Notes: generated by a model not told the origin, from the letters alone. Positions 8,437 to 16,865 are shown, counted from the stretch's first letter. The stretch: DNA of 33,601 nucleotides from Actinomycetota bacterium (GCA_016870515.1 VGBL01000024.1:1-33601); one strand, 5' to 3'. Translations and numbers: made by a program.

Positions 8437-9734
8437 GCGTGGACGGCAGCCCCTAGGCGCACGGGCAGCGCGCGCAGGCCGTGGATTATCCGGCCGGGAT
8501 TGGGCACTGGCTCACCGGCCAGTCGCCACGCCTTGGTGTCAGGGAAGCGCGTCAGGAGGTGGCGCCACGCGACCTCGGCCTCCATGCGAGCCAACGCCGC
8601 ACCGAGGCAGTGGTGAACGCCGAAGCCGAAGGCCAGGTGCCGGCGCGCATTGTCGCGGTGGATGTCGAAGCGATGCGGGTCGGTGAACACCGACGGGTCG
8701 CGATTGGCACCCACCAGCATCAGCACGATCGTGTCGCGCTCGCCGAGCACGCTGCCTCCGGGCAGGTCGATGGGAGCGAGCGCGGTGCGGAACGTGTATT
8801 GCACCGGCGAGACGTAGCGCAGCGCTTCCTCTGTCATGGCGGGGATGAGGTCGTGATCGGCGGCGACCTCGGCGAACTGGTCGCGGTGCTCCATGAGCAC
8901 CTGGGTGCCGGCGCCCAGGAGGTTGACGGTGGTCTCGAATCCGGCGAGCAGGATGAAGGAGGCCGTACCCACGATGTCGCGGTCGGTCAGGGTCTCGCCG
9001 TCGAGTTCGACCTGCGCCAGGGTCGACAGCAGATCGTCCTCGGGTGAGCTGCGGCGCTGGTGAAGCAGGCGCGAGAGGTAGGCGGTGAGTTGCGCGGAGG
9101 CGGCATCCATCGAGCGGGCGTGCCCGAGGCTGCGCGGCCGATCGAGGCCCTCGGCGAGGGTGTTGCCCCACTCCGTGAAGGTGTCGCGGTCGGCGAAGGG
9201 GACGCCGAGGATCTCGCAGATCACGGCCATCGGCAGCGGCGCCGCCCAGTCCTTCACCAGGTCGACCGGCCGATCGTCAGGCAGAGCATCGACGAGCTGC
9301 TCCGCCACTCGATCGGCGGCCTCGCGCCATGACTGCATGACGCGGTGGGTGAACGCCGGCTGCACCGGCTTGCGGATGCGCGTGTGGTCGGCGCCGTCCT
9401 TGGTGATGATCGCGTCGAGCAGAGGATCGATCCGGTCGGCCGGGGGCATCGGCCCCAGCAGGATGGCCTCGAGCGGATTGCGCGGCTCGGGAATATCGGC
9501 AGATGCAGCGGGCGACTTCAGCACCGTCGCACACACGTCGTAACTCGACGTATAGAACATGCCCCCGCGGCTGCGCACGACGGGCTCGGTGCGCAGGCTG
9601 TCGGCGAAGGCGACGAGGTCATCGCAGGTCTCGAGCCGGCCCCCGGGGTCGCCCAGGAGGGAGTAGGCGCGCGTGATGGCCCAGAAGAGGCCCATGGATG
9701 CGCCGACGTGCGCTTCGCGCTTGAGGTCGATCAC
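8433..9734 (-). CDS. cytochrome P450
   Basis: A complete 433-residue soluble bacterial P450. Landmarks are an I-helix oxygen-activation motif AGFETT (264-269), the ExxR pair Glu303/Arg306 (EALR), and the heme loop FGFGVHHCLG with the thiolate ligand Cys376. The I helix has Glu where many have Asp/Glu before the Thr, which is within the family range. Electrons would come from a separate ferredoxin and reductase; neither is encoded nearby. The substrate is unknown. The start is GTG at 9734, preceded by a TAGAGT box at a six-base distance and no ribosome site. It is therefore likely leaderless and heads the P450-MFS operon. Confidence 0.95.
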   Translation of the reverse strand: MIDLKREAHVGASMGLFWAITRAYSLLGDPGGRLETCDDLVAFADSLRTEPVVRSRGGMFYTSSYDVCATVLKSPAASADIPEPRNPLEAILLGPMPPADRIDPLLDAIITKDGADHTRIRKPVQPAFTHRVMQSWREAADRVAEQLVDALPDDRPVDLVKDWAAPLPMAVICEILGVPFADRDTFTEWGNTLAEGLDRPRSLGHARSMDAASAQLTAYLSRLLHQRRSSPEDDLLSTLAQVELDGETLTDRDIVGTASFILLAGFETTVNLLGAGTQVLMEHRDQFAEVAADHDLIPAMTEEALRYVSPVQYTFRTALAPIDLPGGSVLGERDTIVLMLVGANRDPSVFTDPHRFDIHRDNARRHLAFGFGVHHCLGAALARMEAEVAWRHLLTRFPDTKAWRLAGEPVPNPGRIIHGLRALPVRLGAAVHA

Positions 9735-9740
9735 CTGTTC

Positions 9741-9746
9741 ACTCTA
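9741..9746 (-). promoter_or_regulatory. -10 box TAGAGT for leaderless P450 message
   Basis: Minus-strand order is TAGAGT, GAACAG, GTG. The six-base gap puts the transcription start at the GTG of the P450 gene. Confidence 0.5.
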
Positions 9747-9760
9747 CGACCGGATGACCA

Positions 9761-11167
9761 TCACATGCGCCGGGGGATGAAGTCGTGGGACCCGACCTGC
9801 GCGGTCTCGGTCATGTAGCGCCGACCGAGGGGTGAGATCCAGATCGGGTCGGGTGGTCCCAGCGGATCGTGCGGGCCCTCCTCGCGAGCCTGCCACTTCG
9901 ACGCCTCGCGCAGCCGGTTGTGGCGCGGGCAGGTGGGAGACATGTCGGTCGCGCGCGTGCGACCACCCTCGGAGTGGGGCGGCAGGTGGTCGGCGTCGGC
10001 GCGCGATGACTTCACGCCGCACGACGGATGCTTGCAGTGCGGCTCGCGCGCGCGAATGAAGCGGGCAAGGCGCGCGCTCGGGAAGCGCCGGGAGCCCTCG
10101 TCGAGGAGTACGCCGGTGACGCCGTCGGTGACCCAGCGGATCCAGTCGGCATCGGCGGCCAGCGCCCTCGCCAGCTCGGGGTCGAGCGGGCCGTAGCCCT
10201 CGAGGTCCGCGGGATGGTCGGTCAGGCCGAACAACGTGTCGAGCGGCACTGTCACGCGGATCTGCACGCGCACCGGGTCGGTCACGGCTGCCTGCCCGGC
10301 GACGGCGTCGGCGCCCCCTGCGTCACCCGGTCTGCCAGCCACACGCGACTGACCCACCGGCGTCAGTCCGAAGGCCGCCAGCAGTGCGGCGTAGCGCCAC
10401 TGGCCGGCCGTGCGCTCATCGGACGCGTCGGCCTGGTCGTGCAGGAGTCGAGCGCGAGCCGCGATGAACTCGTTGAGTGCCACGGCATCAGGAGCGGGCC
10501 CGCGCGCGGCCACGCACGCCATGCCGTCGTCTTCGGTCCACAGGCTCACGTCGGTGCGATCACGTGCGGCACGCTGCCGACGCCGGGCCGCGGCCTCGGG
10601 GTCGAGGGAGACCACCACGCGCGCCACGCGCTCGCGCAGCCGCGCTGGCGGCAAGCGCCGGGCCCGGCGAATCAGTGCGTGGACCGCGCGTTCGCTCAGA
10701 TCCGCGCCTTCGGAATCGCACCGCCCCGACAGCACGCTCACGCCCTCGTAGATCTCGCGCGCCTGCGCGGGAGTGAGCCGGCCGCGCTCGACCTCGCGCC
10801 CCAGCACCGGCCAGCCGCGCACCAACGCCGTGGCCGCGTTGACCTTGTGGGTCGCCGTGCGCGGGGCGATGTGCAGCGCCGCCGCCACTTCATCGGCCAC
10901 CCACGACGCCTGATGCGACGACGTCATGCCCTCACCCGGTGACGTCGCCGACTCGACGGCCTCGACGACCGACACCAGCGCTCGCGCCTGGCGCATGTGG
11001 GCCCAGCCGATGAGCCGATCGGTCGCCTGGAGGTAGGCAACGCGCGCCGATCCCGACAGGTGATCGGGATTGACGCCGGCGAGAGCCTGGGCGAGCCGCG
11101 GACCGGGCGCGAGCGACTCCCACGGGTCGTCGCCCGCGGGGGTGATGTCGTCCCAGCCTTCGGCCAT
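9761..11167 (-). CDS. DUF222-type protein with C-terminal HNH endonuclease domain
   Basis: A 468-residue protein. The N-terminal two thirds is Ala/Arg-rich and helical, with the DUF222 pattern (SWVADEVAAALHIAPRTA near 87-104; LTPAQAREIYEGV). The C-terminus is an HNH nuclease: the zinc/fold cysteines in CKHPSC (378, 383) and CPRH (413, 416), the catalytic DADH (His394), and N417 in the HNRL segment. These proteins are numerous in actinobacterial genomes (the 13E12 family of mycobacteria is related) and are often linked to mobile DNA, but no mobile element is visible here. A TAGGTT box six bases before the ATG suggests leaderless expression. The region 10263-10340 encodes a variable Ala/Gly linker. 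Confidence 0.92.
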   Translation of the reverse strand: MAEGWDDITPAGDDPWESLAPGPRLAQALAGVNPDHLSGSARVAYLQATDRLIGWAHMRQARALVSVVEAVESATSPGEGMTSSHQASWVADEVAAALHIAPRTATHKVNAATALVRGWPVLGREVERGRLTPAQAREIYEGVSVLSGRCDSEGADLSERAVHALIRRARRLPPARLRERVARVVVSLDPEAAARRRQRAARDRTDVSLWTEDDGMACVAARGPAPDAVALNEFIAARARLLHDQADASDERTAGQWRYAALLAAFGLTPVGQSRVAGRPGDAGGADAVAGQAAVTDPVRVQIRVTVPLDTLFGLTDHPADLEGYGPLDPELARALAADADWIRWVTDGVTGVLLDEGSRRFPSARLARFIRAREPHCKHPSCGVKSSRADADHLPPHSEGGRTRATDMSPTCPRHNRLREASKWQAREEGPHDPLGPPDPIWISPLGRRYMTETAQVGSHDFIPRRM

Positions 11168-11173
11168 ATCGGC

Positions 11174-11179
11174 AACCTA
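11174..11179 (-). promoter_or_regulatory. -10 box TAGGTT for leaderless HNH gene message
   Basis: Minus-strand order is TAGGTT, GCCGAT, ATG at 11167. There is no ribosome site before the ATG, consistent with leaderless translation. Confidence 0.5.
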
Positions 11180-11281
11180 GATCGGGGGTCTGACAGCCGC
11201 CCTGACAGCGATCAGCACGCCTGTGGACAGGCGCGAACGCCTTCGCGGGGTTAGCGTGGAGACCGACCTCGGGAGGCCGTC

Positions 11282-11725
11282 ATGGCACGCGTTCACTTCA
11301 CCGTACGGCGGCACCTGCCGCTGCCGGCCCGCGTCGCCTTCGACGAGCTCGTGGACTGGCGCGGCCACGCCCAGTGGGTGCCGATGACGCGCGTCGTCAT
11401 CGAGAGTGGCGATGGTGGAGCGGGTACGACGTTCGTCGCGACGACCGGCCTCGGCCCGCTCGCGCTACCCGATCGCATGCGCGTGGAGTCGCTCGATGCC
11501 ACGCAGATGACGGTGCACATCGTGAAGATCGGTCCTGTGCTGACCGGCGACGTGCGTCTCGCGGTCGAACCCGTGACGGATGACAGCAGCGACATCACGT
11601 GGGATGAAGATGTCCGCGTGCCGCTCCTGCCCGGCTTCCTCTCTAGGCCCGTCGGTGCCGTGGCGCGCAAGGCATTCGAGGTGTCGATCGACCGCATGGC
11701 CAAGCGCGCTCGTCAGCGCGTCTAG
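11282..11725 (+). CDS. SRPBCC (START/Bet v1-like) family protein
   Basis: A 147-residue protein with the SRPBCC outline: N-terminal beta strand and helices (VHFTVRRHLPLPARVAFDEL), WRGHAQWVPMTRV (residues 23-35), alternating short strands, and a long C-terminal helix (FEVSIDRMAKRARQRV). Such proteins form a hydrophobic pocket that binds lipids or small ligands, or act as cyclases or stress proteins; this one's ligand is unknown. The ATG at 11282 has a GGGAGG ribosome site eight bases away. The gene is convergent with the methyltransferase, and the two stop codons share the four bases CTAG (11722-11725). Confidence 0.8.
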   Translation: MARVHFTVRRHLPLPARVAFDELVDWRGHAQWVPMTRVVIESGDGGAGTTFVATTGLGPLALPDRMRVESLDATQMTVHIVKIGPVLTGDVRLAVEPVTDDSSDITWDEDVRVPLLPGFLSRPVGAVARKAFEVSIDRMAKRARQRV

Positions 11726-12501
11726 ACGTCCCACCAGATGGCAGCGAGTCGGCGCGGCATGCCCGCGTCGGCCGCCTGCACGGCTGACGCCACATCATCG
11801 GCACGTGACACCGGCAGGCACAGGCGGATGCACGCCGACTCCGCCTGCGTGCGCGGATCGAGCGGAATGCGCTGCGTCACGTCGTCGTACTCGACCAGAT
11901 GCGCGTCGTACCCCGCATCGCGAATCACCTGCAGGGCATCGGTCGCCGTCGGTGACGTCGGGCGGTCGAGATCCCAGAACTGCTTCCACAGCGGATTCAT
12001 CCACGTAAGCGGATGAAGCACGGGAAGCTCGAGCACGACGCGACGGCGTGCGTGCGAGGTGAGCGCGTGGACGAAGGCGGGTAGCTCCCACACGTTGTAG
12101 GCGACGTGATGGCACACGACGACATCGGCTATCGGCGTACGCGCGGTAACGTCGGGCCAGTCGCCGAGGATCTCCTCGCTCGCAACGCCGCGCTTGTCAG
12201 CGGCTTCGGCGAAGGCGTCGAGCATGCCCTGCTGATGATCGACGCCGATCAGGAGCATCGCGGGCGGCACGAGCGCCAGCGCCGCGCGGCCGCCCCCGCA
12301 GCCGACATCGAGCACCGAGCCTCCCTCGGGCAGTGCCTCGCGCGCCGCGGCGTGCGCGGGGGAGTCGGGGATGGGCCCGTCGGGGGCCCGGAACTGCGCG
12401 ACCGGGTGGATCCAGGGGTCCTGGGGAGCCTGGGCCTGGATCGCCTCGGGGATGGCCCACGAGGCGAGGTCGTCGCGCCACTTCACGGCGGCGGTGCTCA
12501 T
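11722..12501 (-). CDS. class I SAM-dependent methyltransferase
   Basis: A 259-residue protein. Motif I, VLDVGCGGGR, is at residues 63-72, followed by the second-strand acid in LIGVDHQQGML (84-94). A post-motif GDWPDV and a fourth-strand segment (IADVVVCHHVAYNV, about 124-137) also fit the fold. The C-terminal part is irregular, with no motif that identifies a substrate. It is cytoplasmic. It is divergent from the SOS cassette, and the 98-base gap between the two starts holds the LexA palindrome, so damage could affect this gene too. A TAGGCT box six bases before its ATG suggests a leaderless message. Confidence 0.88.
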   Translation of the reverse strand: MSTAAVKWRDDLASWAIPEAIQAQAPQDPWIHPVAQFRAPDGPIPDSPAHAAAREALPEGGSVLDVGCGGGRAALALVPPAMLLIGVDHQQGMLDAFAEAADKRGVASEEILGDWPDVTARTPIADVVVCHHVAYNVWELPAFVHALTSHARRRVVLELPVLHPLTWMNPLWKQFWDLDRPTSPTATDALQVIRDAGYDAHLVEYDDVTQRIPLDPRTQAESACIRLCLPVSRADDVASAVQAADAGMPRRLAAIWWDV

Positions 12502-12507
12502 GCCGGG

Positions 12508-12513
12508 AGCCTA
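12508..12513 (-). promoter_or_regulatory. -10 box TAGGCT for leaderless methyltransferase message
   Basis: Minus-strand order is TAGGCT, CCCGGC, ATG at 12501. It lies 52 bases from the LexA palindrome on the other side of the divergent region. Confidence 0.5.
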
Positions 12514-12535
12514 GGCGGGAGTTATGCCCAGCCCC

Positions 12536-12565
12536 TTGACGGCTGTCGGACCCCGGGTCTATCGT
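12536..12565 (+). promoter_or_regulatory. promoter of the SOS mutagenesis cassette
   Basis: A -35 hexamer TTGACG (12536-12541) and a -10 hexamer TATCGT (12560-12565) are separated by 18 bases. The -10 abuts the LexA palindrome, and transcription would start near 12572, inside it. A bound repressor would thus block polymerase directly. Confidence 0.6.
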
Positions 12566-12582
12566 TCGAACACCTGTTCGAA
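12565..12582 (+). promoter_or_regulatory. LexA (SOS) box
   Basis: The 18 bases TTCGAACACCTGTTCGAA are two perfect 7-base inverted arms (TTCGAAC / GTTCGAA) around ACCT. They fit the Gram-positive/actinobacterial LexA consensus (CGAAC-N4-GTTCG) exactly. The box lies at the promoter of an operon for two translesion polymerases, 17 bases before the first ATG, the expected place for SOS repression. Confidence 0.9.
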
Positions 12583-12599
12583 TACCCGAGGAGATGCCC

Positions 12600-12821
12600 A
12601 TGTCCGGCCCGGTTCCCCGCCGCTTCACCTGGGAGGGGCGAGCGTACGTCGTTGCCGATGTGCTGGGGCACTGGGTCACCGGCACCCCCTGGTGGCACGC
12701 CCCCGCGGAGCCTGACGCCGACACCCATACCTGGCGGATCGAGGCCTCCAGCGGCCAGCGATCCGCCATCTACGACCTGTCCTGCTCGGCCGGCCACTGG
12801 TCGCTGTGCCGGGTGGCCTGA
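12600..12821 (+). CDS. DUF6504 family small protein, first gene of the SOS cassette
   Basis: A 73-residue protein with a compact beta-rich pattern: RRFTWEGRAYVVADVLGHW, then TPWW, then TWRIEASSG, YDLSCSAGHWSLCRV. Five Trp and the regular strand spacing suggest a small barrel-like fold. I recognise it as DUF6504, a family found beside translesion polymerase genes in actinobacteria; its biochemical role is not known to me. Two in-frame ATGs exist (12594 and 12600). The second is chosen because GAGGAG at 12588-12593 is six bases before it and would overlap nothing. It follows the LexA box directly, so SOS control is likely. Confidence 0.8.
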   Translation: MSGPVPRRFTWEGRAYVVADVLGHWVTGTPWWHAPAEPDADTHTWRIEASSGQRSAIYDLSCSAGHWSLCRVA

Positions 12822-12843
12822 GGACCCGAGGAGAGGAGACGCC

Positions 12844-13236
12844 ATGGCTACTGCCACCGCCGACCTGTTGACCGCCGCCCAGCGCGGCATCGCCGAGGCC
12901 GTCATCGCCGAGACCGCCGGTGAGCGCTATGCCCGCGCGCACCTGTCCGCCCTGCGCTCGGCGGCCGCGGTGCTGGCTGCTCGCGCGCAGCCGAGCAAGG
13001 GCCGTTCGCGATTGCGCAGCGTGTGGTCGGTGCTGCCCGTGGTCGCCCCGGAGTTCACCGAGTGGGCGACGTTCTTCGCGGCGAGCGCGACCAAGCGCAG
13101 CGCGGCCGAGGCCGGGCTGCCGGTCGTCACGCAGCGCGAGGCCGACGACCTGCTGCGCGATGCGGAGTCCTTCCACGACCAGGTGTGCAGCATGCTGCAC
13201 GTCGACCGGCAGCAGTCCCTGCCGGCCACGGGGTGA
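12844..13236 (+). CDS. SAV_6107-type HEPN domain protein
   Basis: A 130-residue all-helical protein. Key stretches are AERYARAHLSALRSAAAVLAA (about 27-47; an R-x2-R-x-H patch is present), RSVWSVLPVVAPEFTEWATFF and QREADDLLRDAESFHDQV. These match the SAV_6107 HEPN family encoded next to dnaE2 and dinB in streptomycetes and relatives. HEPN folds include RNases and nucleic-acid-binding helical bundles, but I see no canonical Rx4-6H catalytic motif with confidence. A structural or partner role in the polymerase complex is as likely. A purine-rich ribosome site (GAGGAGAGGAG) precedes the ATG; the gap to DUF6504 is 22 bases and to dnaE2 is 10. Confidence 0.8.
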   Translation: MATATADLLTAAQRGIAEAVIAETAGERYARAHLSALRSAAAVLAARAQPSKGRSRLRSVWSVLPVVAPEFTEWATFFAASATKRSAAEAGLPVVTQREADDLLRDAESFHDQVCSMLHVDRQQSLPATG

Positions 13237-13246
13237 GGCGCGTGCC

Positions 13247-16200
13247 GTGGACTTCGCCCATCTCCACGTGGCGTCGGCATACTCGCTGCGCTACGGCGCC
13301 TCGATGCCGGATGCACTCGTCGCGCGCGCGGCCGAGCACGGCCAGCGCGTGCTCGCGCTCACCGATCGTGACGGCGTCTACGGCGCGGTGCGGTTCGTCC
13401 GGGCCTGCGCGCAGGCGGGCCTGGACTGCGTCCTCGGCGTCGACCTGGCCCTCGATCTTCCACACGTCGATCGTCCATACGTCGATGGAGTGGGGCGACC
13501 CCTGCCTCCGGTCTCCCGTCCTCCAGACGAGGGAGCCCTTCGGGCTCCCGAGGGAGCCCTTCGGGTTCCCGTGAGGGGCGGTGCGTGGGTGGACCCCCGC
13601 CATCCACGCGCCGTCCTCCTCGCTCGTGGCAAGCGCGGCTGGGCATCGCTGTGCCGGCTGCTCACCGCCGTGCATGAGGCCCGCGGCGATGACGCGCGCA
13701 GTGACGCGCGCGGCGACGCGCGCGCGGTCGCCGCGACGTTCGAGCAGATCGCCGCACACTCCGAGGGCGTTGTCGCCCTGCTCGGGCCGGCATCGCCTGT
13801 GGTCGAGGCGCTTGCGCGGCGACGGCCCGACCTGGCCGATGCGGCGATCGGCCCGTGGCGCGAGGTGTTCGGCGATCGGCTGCATATAGAAGTAGTGAGC
13901 CATCGCGCACCGAGCGGCCCGCTCGCCACCGCGACGGCGGCACGCACGCTCGGATGGGCGCGCGAGCGCAGCATCGTCCCGGTGCTGGCCCATGCGGTGC
14001 GCTACGTCGAGCCGCGGCAGGCGCGCGTCGTCGACGTCCTCGACGCCTCACGTCGGCTCGTCGCCCTCGACGAGCGCCATCGCGACCGGCCCAATGCGCA
14101 GGGGTTCTTGGCATCGACGCCGTTCATGGCCGAGCTCGCCGACGAGATCGCCCGCGCCGCGGGGGCGGATCGGCGTACCGGCCGCGACCTGCTGGGTGCC
14201 GCGGCCCGGCTGGCGGGGGAGTGCACGCTCGACCCCGCGGCCGACCTCGGCATCGGCGAGGTGTTCGTCCCCGAGCTCGAGGTCGTCGTCGGCGATGCGC
14301 GGGCCGACGCCGACGCGATCCTGCGATCGCGGTGCGAGGGAGCGCTCGATCGCTATCACGGTGCCGACCGCATCGACGCGCGCCACCGACTGGAGTCCGA
14401 GCTGCGCACGATCTCGACGCTCGGCTTCGCCACCTACTTCCTCACCGTCGCCGAGGTCGTCGACCTCACCCGGGCGCGCGGCATCCGCGTGGCCGCGCGC
14501 GGGTCCGGCGCGGGCAGCCTGGTCAACCACCTGCTCGGCATCTCCGGGATCGACCCGATGAGTCACGGTCTGCTGATGGAGCGATTCCTCACCACCCTGC
14601 GTCGCCAGCTGCCCGACATCGACATCGATGTCGAGTCCGCGCGCCGGCTCGAGGTCTACGACATGATCCTCGAGCGGTTCGGCACCGAGCGCGTCGCGTG
14701 CGTGTCGATGATGGAGACCTACCGCGTGCGCCACGCCATCCGCGATGTCGGGGCCGCGCTGTCACTGCCGCCCGGCGAGATCGATGCGCTCGCCAAGGCC
14801 TTTCCCCACGTGCGCGCCCGCGACGCGCGCAGTGCCCTGCGCGACCTGCCCGAGCTGCGCGACTCCGGCCTGGGTCACATGACCGCGCGCGGCGAGCTCG
14901 ACCACTTCTGGGCCCTGGTCGAGGCACTCGACCGCCTGCCGCGCCACGTGGCGATGCACCCGTGCGGGGTGCTGCTCTCCGATGCCACCCTGCGCGATCG
15001 CACCCCGGTCGAGCCGAGCGCGCAGGGATATCCCATGAGCGCCTTCGACAAGGACGACGTCGAGGAGCTCGGCCTGCTCAAACTCGACGTGCTCGGCGTG
15101 CGCATGCAGTCCGCACTCGCCCATGCCGTCGCCGAGTTGGAGCGCATCGACGGCGAGCGCATCCACCTCGACGCCGTGCCGCTCGACGACCCCGGTGCCT
15201 ACGCCCTCGTGCAATCCACGCGCACCCTCGGCTGCTTCCAGATCGAGTCGCCTGGCCAGCGCGAGCTCATCGGCAAGTTCGCTCCCGAGACCTTCAACGA
15301 CCTCATCATCGACATCTCGCTGTTTCGGCCCGGCCCGGTGAAGTCCGACATGGTCACCCCGTTCCTCAAGGCGCGGCAGGGCTGGTCCGAGGCGGTCTAC
15401 CTCCACGACGACCTGCGCCCGATCCTCGCCGAGACCTACGGCGTCGTCGTCTTCCACGAGCAGGTGCTGCGCATCGTCGTCACGATGACCGGCTGCTCCC
15501 TCGCCGAGGCCGACGAGACCCGGCGCAGCATGGGCTCGCCGGGGGGCCAAGACGACGTGCGCGCCTGGTTCTATCCCGCGGCCCTCGCCCGTGGCTACGA
15601 CCTCGTCACCGTCGAGCGGGTGTGGGAGGTGCTGCGCGCCTTCGCCTCGTTCGGCTTCTGCAAGGCCCACGCCGCGGCGTTCGCACTGCCCACCTATCAA
15701 TCCGCGTGGTTCAAGGCCCACCATCCCGCGGCGTTCCTCGCCGGCATCCTCACCCACGACCCAGGCATGTATCCCAAGCGGCTCATCCTCGACGACGCCC
15801 GCCACTTCGGCATCGCCGTCCTCGGCCTCGACGTCAACGGCTCGGGCGCGACCTACACGATCGAGAAGGCGCCGGGCGACTCCTCCTACGGCATCCGTCT
15901 CTCGCTCGCCGATGTCAAGGGCATGAGCGGGGCCGAGATGGAGCGCATCGTCGAACGCCGGCCCTATGCCTCGCTGCCCGACTTCTGGCATCGCGCCGCG
16001 GTGAGCCAGCCGATCGTCGAGCGGCTCGTGCTCGCCGGCGCCTTCGACTCCCTCTACGCCATTGACCGCCAGCCGCTCGGGCTGCGACGCCGCGGCCGGG
16101 TCACCCGCCGCGACCTGCTGCTGCAGGCTGCCGACCTCGCGCGCGGCGGTCCGCGACGCACGCGGGCCGAGAGCGAGGTCGAGCAGCTCACCTTCGATGC

Positions 16201-16849
16201 GCTCGCGGTCGATGCGTCACCGGTCGCGAGTGGGCTGCCCGAGATGGGTGCGGCTGAGCGCGTGCGCGCCGAGCTGGAGGTGCTCGGCCTCGACGTCAGC
16301 CACCACATGGTCGACTTCTACGCGCCGATGCTCGATGCCCTCGGGGTGGTGCGCTCACGCGACCTGCTCGCCTGTCGCTCCAAGGCCGAGATCCTCGTCG
16401 CGGGGGTGAAGGTCGCCGTGCAGACACCGCCCGTGCGCAGCGGACGCCGCGTCGTCTTCCTCACCCTCGACGATGCGACCGGCCCGGTCGATGCGGCGTT
16501 CTTCGACGATGCGCAGGGCCCCTACGCCTCCACCATGTTTGGGTCGTGGCTGCTGCTGGTGCGCGGCGAGACGCGCCGCACCGGTCCGCGTGGCATCTCG
16601 ATGCGCGCGACCGGCGCCTGGGAGCTCAGCCAGGTGCACGACCTGTGGTCGAGCGGGGGAGTCGATGCCGTGCGCAAGATGCTTGCGCAGTCGCCGCGAC
16701 CCGAGCAGCCCACCGGCCCCCATCGCGTGCTCGTGCATGCCAGCGGGTTCCGCCAGTCGCCCTACGCCGACATCCGCCCCGCGGGCGAGGACCCGACCAA
16801 GGCGCCGGCCAAGCTCTGGCACTCCAGTCCCGGCAGCAGCGGGTGGTAG
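13247..16849 (+). CDS. dnaE2: error-prone C-family DNA polymerase alpha subunit (DnaE2/ImuC-like)
   Basis: A 1,200-residue polymerase. The start is GTG at 13247, just before the first PHP strand (DFAHLHVASAYS), 10 bases after the HEPN gene. The PHP domain (1-280) lacks metal ligands: the usual D of YSLxDG is Tyr16 and the H of TDH is Arg41, so proofreading by PHP is unlikely. The palm carries LPDIDID (Asp457, 459, 461) and KLDVLG (Asp614), so polymerase activity looks intact. The fingers, with a typical GFCKAHAAAFA segment, and an OB-fold follow (about 1030-1110). QLTFD at 980-984 may bind the beta clamp. An unusual repeat-rich stretch lies around 80-110. It makes the translesion extender of the SOS cassette. 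Confidence 0.92.
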   Translation: MDFAHLHVASAYSLRYGASMPDALVARAAEHGQRVLALTDRDGVYGAVRFVRACAQAGLDCVLGVDLALDLPHVDRPYVDGVGRPLPPVSRPPDEGALRAPEGALRVPVRGGAWVDPRHPRAVLLARGKRGWASLCRLLTAVHEARGDDARSDARGDARAVAATFEQIAAHSEGVVALLGPASPVVEALARRRPDLADAAIGPWREVFGDRLHIEVVSHRAPSGPLATATAARTLGWARERSIVPVLAHAVRYVEPRQARVVDVLDASRRLVALDERHRDRPNAQGFLASTPFMAELADEIARAAGADRRTGRDLLGAAARLAGECTLDPAADLGIGEVFVPELEVVVGDARADADAILRSRCEGALDRYHGADRIDARHRLESELRTISTLGFATYFLTVAEVVDLTRARGIRVAARGSGAGSLVNHLLGISGIDPMSHGLLMERFLTTLRRQLPDIDIDVESARRLEVYDMILERFGTERVACVSMMETYRVRHAIRDVGAALSLPPGEIDALAKAFPHVRARDARSALRDLPELRDSGLGHMTARGELDHFWALVEALDRLPRHVAMHPCGVLLSDATLRDRTPVEPSAQGYPMSAFDKDDVEELGLLKLDVLGVRMQSALAHAVAELERIDGERIHLDAVPLDDPGAYALVQSTRTLGCFQIESPGQRELIGKFAPETFNDLIIDISLFRPGPVKSDMVTPFLKARQGWSEAVYLHDDLRPILAETYGVVVFHEQVLRIVVTMTGCSLAEADETRRSMGSPGGQDDVRAWFYPAALARGYDLVTVERVWEVLRAFASFGFCKAHAAAFALPTYQSAWFKAHHPAAFLAGILTHDPGMYPKRLILDDARHFGIAVLGLDVNGSGATYTIEKAPGDSSYGIRLSLADVKGMSGAEMERIVERRPYASLPDFWHRAAVSQPIVERLVLAGAFDSLYAIDRQPLGLRRRGRVTRRDLLLQAADLARGGPRRTRAESEVEQLTFDALAVDASPVASGLPEMGAAERVRAELEVLGLDVSHHMVDFYAPMLDALGVVRSRDLLACRSKAEILVAGVKVAVQTPPVRSGRRVVFLTLDDATGPVDAAFFDDAQGPYASTMFGSWLLLVRGETRRTGPRGISMRATGAWELSQVHDLWSSGGVDAVRKMLAQSPRPEQPTGPHRVLVHASGFRQSPYADIRPAGEDPTKAPAKLWHSSPGSSGW
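13529..13570 (+). repeat. two tandem 21-base palindromic units inside dnaE2
   Basis: Two 21-base units, GAGGGAGCCCTTCGGGCTCC(C) and the same with one C-to-T change, stand back to back and encode EGALRAP and EGALRVP. The first contains a perfect 8-base-pair stem (GGGAGCCC / GGGCTCCC) with a three-base loop. It looks like a terminator stem but has no T run, and it lies inside an open reading frame. Confidence 0.85.
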
Positions 16850-16865
16850 GCGCGAGGATGGACAC

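Noticed and set aside
12106-12843. Upstream extension of the HEPN frame across the LexA region
   Set aside because: It runs antisense through the methyltransferase and through the DUF6504 gene; the ATG at 12844 has a strong ribosome site.
13529-13570. Tandem palindrome taken as a CRISPR or intrinsic terminator
   Set aside because: Only two units with no spacers, in frame inside a gene, and no T run.
13855-16065. Very long Arg/Pro-rich frame inside dnaE2
   Set aside because: A shifted-frame shadow of a GC-rich gene; its composition is nearly all Arg, Ala, Pro and Gly.
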